A DNA stretch of 6,602 nt, taken from NCBI GenBank assembly GCA_028293405.1, contig JAQGOW010000400.1:1-6602 (forward strand). The letters are read 5' to 3'. Positions 1 to 6,057 of the stretch are shown piece after piece. Below the pieces are notes generated by a model. That model ran no database searches. It worked only from the letters and a program-made list of their open reading frames with translations, and was not told the origin of the DNA. Position 1 is the stretch's first letter; each line of letters begins with the position of its first letter. The position numbers were made by a program, and so were the translations under genes. Source of the stretch: Verrucomicrobiales bacterium (lineage in GTDB: Bacteria > Verrucomicrobiota > Verrucomicrobiia > Limisphaerales > Palsa-1400).

Positions 1-85
1 ACGTGAAAAATCTGCAAAAAAACTGGCGTCAATCCCTTGCGAAATGTTCAATGAACGACATCGAACCATCGTCAAAAACCTGATC

Positions 86-142
86 ATGCGTAAAAGCTAT
101 CTCCTGCTGTGTTTCATTTTTCTGCGCGCGCTCGCTTTCGCG
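86..142 (+). other. Signal peptide coding segment
   Basis: The first 19 residues from the ATG at 86 have a short basic n-region (Arg2, Lys3), a hydrophobic stretch from Leu6 to Leu13, an Arg at 14, and a small-residue c-region ending Ala17-Phe18-Ala19 before Glu20. This fits cleavage by signal peptidase I and export through Sec, as expected for a c-type cytochrome, whose heme is attached outside the cytoplasm. Cys9 does not sit in a proper lipobox, because the residue before it is Leu. Confidence 0.7.
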
Positions 143-3100
143 GAGAGCGCCCGCTTTGAAATTCACGACAACGACCGCATTGCCCTTGTCGGCGACACAT
201 TCATTGAGCGCGAGCAACAATTTGGCTGGTTCGAAACCACTCTTTATTCACGCTTTGCCGACCGCCATTTCACAGTGCGCAATTTAGGTTGGAGCGCCGA
301 CACGCCAATGGGTGAATCGCGCGCCAGCTTTGATTTTACCGACGCCAACAAAGGTTTCGAACGATTGATGGCAAACATCGACGACGTCAAACCCACCTTG
401 GTTTTTATCAACTATGGAATGGCATGTTCGTTCGACGGCGAACCCGGCCTTGTGAAATTTAAAAGCGATCTCGAACACTTGATGCAGTCCATTCAGGACA
501 AGTCCACCAACGCTGTCCGTTTTGTTTTGTTGAGCCCGGTTCATCACTTCAAATTGCCTGCCCCCCTGCCCGATCCCACAGCGCACAACAAACAACTGCG
601 CGCCTACACTGAGGCAATTCGTGAAATCGCCGCGAAACGTGGCGCGCCGTTCGTAGATCTGTTTCAATGGTCACCGCGAGGGTCGTCGAAGGAGATTACC
701 GACAACGGAATTCACCTCACCTCGGCAGGTTACGAACTTGCGGCGAACGAAATCGCGCGCCAACTGAATATCCCTTTCGTTCAATCCAAAACCATCAAGC
801 CTTACAAGCAACAACTACGCGACACCATCGTTCAAAAGAACAAACTGTATTTCGACCGGTGGCGTCCTCAAAACGAAACGTATCTGCTCGGGTTCCGAAA
901 GCACGAGCAAGGACAGAACGCCAAAGAAATTCCTCTATTCGATACGTTGGTCCAGGATGAGGATCGAAAGATTTTCCACGTGCAGGATTTGATGGCACAC
1001 AGATCGTCAGAGCCTGAACCGAACCCAACCGCAAAAATTCCAAACCTGATCAAGCCCGACACCAACGCACCTCCGCAATGGCAGCCGCAGTTCGACGTCG
1101 CCCCTGGATTTGAAATTTCGTTATGGGCCGAAAACCCGCTCCTTGCGAAACCGATTCAAATGAATTTCGATCCGCAGGGCCGCCTCTGGGTCGCCAGTTC
1201 GTCGTTGTATCCGCAAATCATGCCCGGCCAGAAACCCGACGACAAAATCGTCGTGCTCGAAGACACCACCGGTTCCGGCAAAGCAAACAAGGGTTCAGTT
1301 TTTGCCGAAGGCCTTTTTCTCCCGACCGGCATCGAACCCGGAGACGGCGTTTGTTACGTCGCCGAAAGCACGCAACAGCTTCACCACTCCGATCAGCATC
1401 ACACCGGAAAAGCCGACACCCGCCGCGTGGTGCTTTCCGCTTTCGGCACGGAAGACACCCACCACATTTTGCACACGTTGCGCTGGGGTCACGATGGCAC
1501 GCTGTATTTCGACCAATCCATTTACATCCATAGTCACATCGAAACGCCCACTGGCGTTGTTCGTCTGAACAGTGGCGGCATTTTTCAGTTTCGGCCGCCG
1601 ACGATGGAACTGGAAGTTTTCCTCCGCGGCTTCTGCAATCCTTGGGGTCATCAATTCGATAAGTACGGTCAATCCTTCGTCACCGACGGCGCAGGTTACC
1701 AAGGCATCACCTACGGCATCCCCGGCGCCACCTACTTCACCTACGCAAGTATGCGCCGCGAGTTGCAAAGCATCAGCCCTGGCAACTATCCAAAATTCTG
1801 CGGACTGGAAATCGTCGCCAGCCAACAGTTCCCATCCGATTGGCAGGGCCAAATGATCACAGCGGATTTCCGCGCTCATCGCATCGCTCGATTCGCTATC
1901 GCCGAGGAAGGCGCTGGCTACGTGTCCAAAGAGCTTTCAGATCTCGTGCGCACCACCAACGTCACCTTCCGTCCGATCGACATGAAGTTTGGTCCCGACG
2001 GCGCGCTCTATATTGCTGATTGGTCCAACCCAATCATCAATCACGGCGAAGTCGATTTCCGCGACGGCCGTCGCGATCACGAGCACGGGAGAATATGGCG
2101 CATTACGGCGAAAAATCATGCGCTCCTGCCGCGAATCGATTTCACCAAGCTCGCAAACGAAAAGCTTCTCGATGACTTGCTGTCACCGAATAGCTACAAC
2201 GCATCTCAAGCGCGCCGCGTCTTAACTGAACGAGGCAAACATGTTGTATCGGCGCTGCGAAAGTGGACCTCACATCAAAAAACCGACGACGCTCTGCTCC
2301 AAGCTTTGTGGATGTTCCAATCACTTGATGTCGTCGAGGCCAACCTTCTAAATAAAATCCTCCAATCAAACGACGGTCACGTTCGCGCCGCCGGCTATCG
2401 CGTTCTCAGCCAATGGCACAATCGCGTGGCGCCAGCGTCCGATTGGTTGGCCCGCGGTTCACAAGACAAGTTCCTTCGCGCTCGCGTCGAAGCCGTCCGT
2501 GCACTCGGCAAAATCCCAACCGCAAAGTCTGCCGAACTCGTCCTCAACGCGTTGGGCACAAAAGATACGTTCCTCGACTACGCAATTTGGCTGAGCATCA
2601 ACGAACTCGCGAAGCCATGGCTGGCCGCCGTTAAATCAGGCGAGTGGAAAGCCGAAGGCCACGAAGATCAACTGGAGTTCGGCCTCACCTCCGTCGAATC
2701 CGACCTAGCGGTTGCCGCGCTGACGAGCTTTGTCAAAGACCACCCACTGACGCGCGATGGGCAAGGCCGATGGATCGAACTGATCGGCCGCGCTGGCACT
2801 GCAAACGAGTTGCAACTCCTTTACGATCGCGTTTTGCAAAACGAATTCGACGCGGCAGCGTCGTTACGGAGCTTAACCGCGCTGTATGAAGCTTCAAAAA
2901 GTCGCAGTGTCAAACCCACCGCACGGCTGTCTGAAATTAGTGGTCTTCTAAAAAACACCACTGGCAAACAACAACTCCAAGCCGTGCGGTTGGCTGGGGA
3001 ATGGAAGGTGGATTCCTCCGTTCCAGAAATCGCCGCCCTCGCGAAAGCCACGAACCCCGAACTACGCAATACAGCATTTGAATCGCTCCGAAAAATTGGT

Positions 3101-4369
3101 GGTGAAAAGTCGCTCAGTGCTGTCCGCGATTTAGCATCAAAAGATCAGCCGATCGAAATCCAACGCGCCGCAATCACAACACTCGTCGCGCTCGACATCT
3201 CCAATGCGATCCCCGCCGCGATTACATTATTGCGCGACTCCAAGAACGCCGACCAGGCCGTTGCCATTTGGAGATCCCTGCTCGAAACCAAAGGTGCCGC
3301 CCCCCTGCTCGCGCGCGCCTTGCCGCAAAATGGTTTCCCTCAACTCGCCGGCAAAGCTGGTCTGCGCGCCGCTCGCGAAACCGGCCATAACGACGTCGAA
3401 TTCATCGTCGCACTGACCCGCTCGGCCGGCTTGCAAGACGCCGAAACCAAACTCACTGACGCGGAAACCAAAGAACTCATTAAAGCCATCAACGAATCGG
3501 GCGACGCCTTGCGCGGTGAAAATATCTTCCGTCGCCCACAGGTTGCATGCGCCACCTGCCACGCGATCGGCGGGGTTGGCGGCAAGGTCGGTCCCGATCT
3601 CACTTCCATCGGCGCCAGTTCGCCGATCGATTACCTGATCGAATCCGTGTTTTATCCGAATGCAAAAATCAAAGACGGTTATCACTCCTACCTGATTGAA
3701 ACCGACGACGACACCGACGCCTCTGGAATTCTGGTTCGCGAAAACAACGACGAACTCGTCCTTCGCAACGCCAGCAACAACGAAATCTCGATTCCAAAAA
3801 ACAAAATCAAAAAGAAAACCCAAGGCGGTTCTCTCATGCCCTCCGGGTTGCTCGACGGCCTAAATCATCAAGAGAAACTCGACATGTTCCGCTTCCTTTC
3901 CGAACTCGGTAAACCGGGCGCATTCGACGCCTCGCATCCGAACGTCGCCCGTTTGTGGAAAGTCAGCGCTGGTTCCGCGCGCTCCGAACAATTCGGCGAC
4001 GAACAACTCATCAAGGCCGAGTGGTCCTCGGAAGATTGGCACACGGCACCGACGTTCGTCGATGGCCGGCTCTACAAAGCTGATTTGAAACACGCCGTCG
4101 TATCGCCAAAGAAAAGTGGCACTTCCGCCGTTTATTGCGCAACCGAATTTCGCGTCTCGCAGGACGGCCTCGTCCCAATCGACCTGTCACTCGACGGCAA
4201 AGCGCAGCCAACCGCCGCATGGCTCGATGGCAAACCGATCGAGTGCCGCAAGCAAATCAAGTCCGAGCTCAAGTCCGGCATGCATCGCTTGGTGCTGAAG
4301 TTTGATCCCAAAAACCTGCCCGATTCGCTACGCGTCGCGTCTCCGGAAGCAGCTTTCAGCGCCAACTAA
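86..4369 (+). CDS. Secreted PVC-type multidomain protein: SGNH-like domain, dehydrogenase-type beta-propeller, HEAT-like region, CXXCH heme domain
   Basis: Large exported protein of 1427 aa, probably a periplasmic or surface redox protein; substrate unknown. Seen in order: signal peptide (residues 1-19, basic MRK start, hydrophobic core, AFA cleavage site); SGNH/GDSL-like domain about 22-230, with GDT at 36-38, NLGW from 66 and NGIHL around His210; a linker with WRPQNETY from 259; a beta-propeller about 335-676 resembling the PVC 'putative membrane-bound dehydrogenase' family, with motifs GFCNPWGHQFD and GPDGALYIADW; an alpha-helical HEAT-like region about 680-1135; a c-type heme domain about 1139-1278 with CATCH at 1155-1159 and likely distal ligand Met1251 in SLMPSG; and a C-terminal beta-rich tail of about 150 residues. 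An in-frame ATG at 44 would add 14 residues; 86 is preferred because it puts the signal peptide at the terminus. Neither start has a clear Shine-Dalgarno. Family membership is firm; oxidation of a sugar-like substrate with electron transfer to heme is inference. Confidence 0.93.
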   Translation: MRKSYLLLCFIFLRALAFAESARFEIHDNDRIALVGDTFIEREQQFGWFETTLYSRFADRHFTVRNLGWSADTPMGESRASFDFTDANKGFERLMANIDDVKPTLVFINYGMACSFDGEPGLVKFKSDLEHLMQSIQDKSTNAVRFVLLSPVHHFKLPAPLPDPTAHNKQLRAYTEAIREIAAKRGAPFVDLFQWSPRGSSKEITDNGIHLTSAGYELAANEIARQLNIPFVQSKTIKPYKQQLRDTIVQKNKLYFDRWRPQNETYLLGFRKHEQGQNAKEIPLFDTLVQDEDRKIFHVQDLMAHRSSEPEPNPTAKIPNLIKPDTNAPPQWQPQFDVAPGFEISLWAENPLLAKPIQMNFDPQGRLWVASSSLYPQIMPGQKPDDKIVVLEDTTGSGKANKGSVFAEGLFLPTGIEPGDGVCYVAESTQQLHHSDQHHTGKADTRRVVLSAFGTEDTHHILHTLRWGHDGTLYFDQSIYIHSHIETPTGVVRLNSGGIFQFRPPTMELEVFLRGFCNPWGHQFDKYGQSFVTDGAGYQGITYGIPGATYFTYASMRRELQSISPGNYPKFCGLEIVASQQFPSDWQGQMITADFRAHRIARFAIAEEGAGYVSKELSDLVRTTNVTFRPIDMKFGPDGALYIADWSNPIINHGEVDFRDGRRDHEHGRIWRITAKNHALLPRIDFTKLANEKLLDDLLSPNSYNASQARRVLTERGKHVVSALRKWTSHQKTDDALLQALWMFQSLDVVEANLLNKILQSNDGHVRAAGYRVLSQWHNRVAPASDWLARGSQDKFLRARVEAVRALGKIPTAKSAELVLNALGTKDTFLDYAIWLSINELAKPWLAAVKSGEWKAEGHEDQLEFGLTSVESDLAVAALTSFVKDHPLTRDGQGRWIELIGRAGTANELQLLYDRVLQNEFDAAASLRSLTALYEASKSRSVKPTARLSEISGLLKNTTGKQQLQAVRLAGEWKVDSSVPEIAALAKATNPELRNTAFESLRKIGGEKSLSAVRDLASKDQPIEIQRAAITTLVALDISNAIPAAITLLRDSKNADQAVAIWRSLLETKGAAPLLARALPQNGFPQLAGKAGLRAARETGHNDVEFIVALTRSAGLQDAETKLTDAETKELIKAINESGDALRGENIFRRPQVACATCHAIGGVGGKVGPDLTSIGASSPIDYLIESVFYPNAKIKDGYHSYLIETDDDTDASGILVRENNDELVLRNASNNEISIPKNKIKKKTQGGSLMPSGLLDGLNHQEKLDMFRFLSELGKPGAFDASHPNVARLWKVSAGSARSEQFGDEQLIKAEWSSEDWHTAPTFVDGRLYKADLKHAVVSPKKSGTSAVYCATEFRVSQDGLVPIDLSLDGKAQPTAAWLDGKPIECRKQIKSELKSGMHRLVLKFDPKNLPDSLRVASPEAAFSAN
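3500..3919 (+). other. PVC-type heme-binding (cytochrome c-like) domain within the large protein
   Basis: This segment encodes about residues 1139-1278. It starts with GDALRGENIF, followed by the single heme attachment motif CATCH (Cys1155, Cys1158, proximal ligand His1159) and the GGKVGPDLTSIG loop typical of small c-type cytochromes. The likely sixth ligand is Met1251 in SLMPSGLLDGL, followed by a closing helix, EKLDMFRFLSEL. The spacing of about 90 residues between CXXCH and Met, with an inserted beta-rich part (SGILVRENNDELVLRN), matches the 'putative heme-binding domain, Pirellula/Verrucomicrobium type' as I know that family. Confidence 0.9.
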
Positions 4370-4462
4370 AAGTCTTGCAATAGGCGCCGGTTGTGGGCAA
4401 CGTCTGCGCTCGAAACGCGTCGAAGCGGTCGCATGAAACAGACTTCAGGCAGAGTGGAAACG
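4370..4462. other. Intergenic gap between the heme protein gene and infA
   Basis: The 93 bases between the stop codon at 4367-4369 and the preferred infA start contain no clear Rho-independent terminator: I find no GC-rich stem followed by a T run. No promoter close to consensus is visible either. Parts of this stretch are open in the infA frame (possible starts ATG 4391 and ATG 4433), so it may be partly coding if infA starts upstream. Confidence 0.5.
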
Positions 4463-4678
4463 GTGGCTAAAGAGGAGCCGATTGAAATAACCGGCACCGT
4501 CAGGCAGGTCTTGCCCGGCACAATGTTTCGGGTTGCCTTACCAAACGGCCACGAAGTGCTTGCCCATATTTCCGGCAAAATGCGGAAACATTTCATCCGC
4601 ATCAGCGTAGGCGACAGAGTGAACGTTCAGATGTCCCCGTACGATTTGAACAAAGCTCGTATAACCTTTCGGCAATAG
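4463..4678 (+). CDS. infA: Translation initiation factor IF-1
   Basis: Small OB-fold protein that binds the A site of the 30S ribosomal subunit and, with IF-2 and IF-3, directs initiator tRNA to the P site. From the GTG at 4463 the product is 71 aa, the normal IF-1 length, and begins (f)[11 protein letters not shown], the usual IF-1 N-terminus. Family hallmarks are visible: [20 protein letters not shown] (19-38), KMRKHFIRI (39-47), [13 protein letters not shown] (50-62), and the closing KARITFRQ. In-frame ATGs at 4433 and 4391 would add 10 and 24 residues that do not look like IF-1, so the GTG start is preferred on homology; no strong ribosome binding site decides it. The gene appears monocistronic, with apaG converging immediately downstream. 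Confidence 0.95.
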   Translation: MAKEEPIEITGTVRQVLPGTMFRVALPNGHEVLAHISGKMRKHFIRISVGDRVNVQMSPYDLNKARITFRQ

Positions 4679-4687
4679 CCGCGCCGT

Positions 4688-5077
4688 CTATTCTGGCACG
4701 ACCATCTTAAATCGCGGAATTCTCGTCAGCAGCCGCCGCCCTTCATCGTCCGTCCCAAGGTAACTTCCCTCTGCCACAGCGGTTCGCGTGTCGAGCAGGT
4801 GAAATGAATTGTAGCTAAATTTCGAACCAGGATTGATCACCGGATATTGCCCCACCACACCGCTGCCCTCATAAGCGCAAATTTCGCCGCGCTCATTTGT
4901 CACCACCCACTTCCGCAACTTGATCGTCACCGGCACATCCGTGTCGTTGTGAATGCTGATGAAATAAACAAAGCAGTGCGGCCGATCCTCCGGGGCTTCG
5001 AAGCTCGGGTTATAAATAACCCGATCAACGGTGACTCTCAATCCCTCTAGTTCCAAAAAATCCTGCGGCGAACTCAC
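4688..5077 (-). CDS. apaG: ApaG domain protein (DUF525 family)
   Basis: Product is 129 aa from the GTG at 5077, close to the usual ApaG length of about 125 aa. ApaG is a small fibronectin-III-like beta-sandwich of uncertain function; in enterobacteria its gene lies beside apaH, and the same domain occurs in some eukaryotic F-box proteins. Diagnostic parts: LRVTVDRVIYNPSF at 13-26, the core FVYFISIHNDTDVPVTIKLR at 36-55, KWVVTN at 56-61, the family motif GSGVVGQYPVINPG (71-84, matching GXGXXG), then the SGAxxxTPxGxMxG-like region seen here as NSFHLLDTRTAVAEGSY (90-106), and the ending IPRFKMVVPE. The open frame extends back to 5308 but that part lies inside tyrA and lacks family similarity. 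GTG codons at 5095 and 5098 are alternative starts. No ATG or clear Shine-Dalgarno marks the start, so the N-terminus is uncertain while the identity is firm. Confidence 0.92.
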   Translation of the reverse strand: MSSPQDFLELEGLRVTVDRVIYNPSFEAPEDRPHCFVYFISIHNDTDVPVTIKLRKWVVTNERGEICAYEGSGVVGQYPVINPGSKFSYNSFHLLDTRTAVAEGSYLGTDDEGRRLLTRIPRFKMVVPE

Positions 5078-5130
5078 GCGTAAAGCTAACTGCACCACCC
5101 CCACTCGCCAAGCGACGATTTGCCCGACTC

Positions 5131-5158
5131 TCGACTTTTCTAACAGCGTCCTTATCCT
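5131..5158 (+). promoter_or_regulatory. Possible sigma-70-type promoter for tyrA
   Basis: A TCGACT hexamer (5131-5136, 4 of 6 to TTGACA) is followed after 16 bases by TATCCT (5153-5158, 4 of 6 to TATAAT). Transcription would then start near 5165, the tyrA start codon itself. The match is weak and could be chance; the main support is its position in the short divergent gap between apaG and tyrA, which must hold promoters for both genes. Confidence 0.25.
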
Positions 5159-5164
5159 AATTCC

Positions 5165-6049
5165 ATGCAGTGGGAGAAAATCAGCATCATTGGCGCGGGC
5201 CTTTTGGGTGGCTCGCTCGGACTGGCGATTCGGCAACGCAAAGTTGCGTCGTCCGTCCACGCCTACGTGCGCCGCGCTGAATCCATTGCCGAATGCGAGC
5301 AAGCACAAGCCTTCGACAAGGCGACACTCGACTTGGGCGAAGCCGTCAAGGACGCGTCCCTAGTGATCATTTGCACGCCGCTCGGCCAAATGCGCGATCT
5401 CGCCACAAAAATTCGACCGCACCTCAGGCGCGGCACCATCGTCACCGACGTCGGCAGCGTTAAAGAACCAGTCGTTCGCGATCTCGAACCCATTTTCGCC
5501 AGCGTCGGCTGTCATTTTATCGGCAGCCATCCGATGGCGGGTTCTGAGAAAACCGGTGTCAAAGCCGCTCGTGCCGAACTGTTCGAAAATGCCGTCTGTC
5601 TCGTCACGCCGACGCAACGTTCCGACGCAGACGCCGTCTGCACGGTGCAAAATTTTTGGAAAGCAATCGGCGCGCAAACAGTTCGTCTCAGCCCGGAACT
5701 ACACGACGACCTCGTCAGTCGTTCCAGCCATTTGCCCCACGTTGTCGCGGCCGAACTCGCCAACTACGTCTTGAGCCCGGTGCATCCGAAGGAACAATCG
5801 ATGGTCTGCGCGACCGGATTCCGCGACACTACACGCATTGCCGCCAGTTCGCCCGAGATGTGGCGCGATATCTCCTTGGCGAATCGCAAGAACCTCATGC
5901 GCGTGCTCGGTGTATTTATCGAAGACCTCCAGGAATTCCAACACGCCTTGGAACGCCAGGACCACAGCGCCGTCGAAGAATTTTTTACTAACGCGAAGAA
6001 CCGCCGCGAACAATGGCACAACCGCGGTGCCAGCTCGTCCCCCGAGTAA
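5165..6049 (+). CDS. tyrA: Prephenate/arogenate dehydrogenase (TyrA family)
   Basis: Cytoplasmic enzyme of tyrosine biosynthesis that oxidatively decarboxylates prephenate to 4-hydroxyphenylpyruvate, or arogenate to tyrosine. The 294 aa length fits a stand-alone TyrA without chorismate mutase or ACT domain. An N-terminal Rossmann fold carries GAGLLGG at 10-16. The family catalytic motif GSHPMAGSEKTG is at 120-131, with His122 the expected catalytic histidine. The helical dimerisation half contains SSHLPH at 187-192 and GFRDTTRIA at 218-226. After the second strand the sequence is HAYVRRAES, with no acidic residue where NAD-specific enzymes usually have Asp; this points to NADP+ use (inference). 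The ATG at 5165 is the natural start since the Rossmann strand begins four residues later, though no Shine-Dalgarno is visible. It is divergent from apaG and converges on the next gene. Prephenate versus arogenate specificity cannot be told from sequence alone. Confidence 0.94.
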   Translation: MQWEKISIIGAGLLGGSLGLAIRQRKVASSVHAYVRRAESIAECEQAQAFDKATLDLGEAVKDASLVIICTPLGQMRDLATKIRPHLRRGTIVTDVGSVKEPVVRDLEPIFASVGCHFIGSHPMAGSEKTGVKAARAELFENAVCLVTPTQRSDADAVCTVQNFWKAIGAQTVRLSPELHDDLVSRSSHLPHVVAAELANYVLSPVHPKEQSMVCATGFRDTTRIAASSPEMWRDISLANRKNLMRVLGVFIEDLQEFQHALERQDHSAVEEFFTNAKNRREQWHNRGASSSPE

Positions 6050-6057
6050 ACGATCTG

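Noticed and set aside
101..112. Possible lipoprotein lipobox around Cys9 of the large protein.
   Set aside because: The residue before Cys is Leu, not Gly/Ala/Ser, and a good signal peptidase I site (AFA) follows; lipidation is unlikely.
1295..1879. Antisense open frame of 194 residues under the propeller.
   Set aside because: It is a shadow of the conserved propeller coding sequence, with no independent evidence such as a ribosome binding site or family motif.
3227..3823. Long antisense open frame (198 residues) under the heme region of the large gene.
   Set aside because: It is the reverse-strand shadow of a strongly supported coding region, with low-complexity Val/Phe/Gly-rich sequence and no recognisable motif.
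4391..4440. Inverted bases around GCGCTCGAAACGCG considered as a terminator for the upstream gene.
   Set aside because: The stem is only three to four pairs and lacks a downstream T run.
4688..5308. Full-length 206-residue reading of the apaG frame.
   Set aside because: Everything beyond about 5098 overlaps or lies upstream within tyrA on the other strand and shows no ApaG similarity; the true gene is about 129-136 residues.
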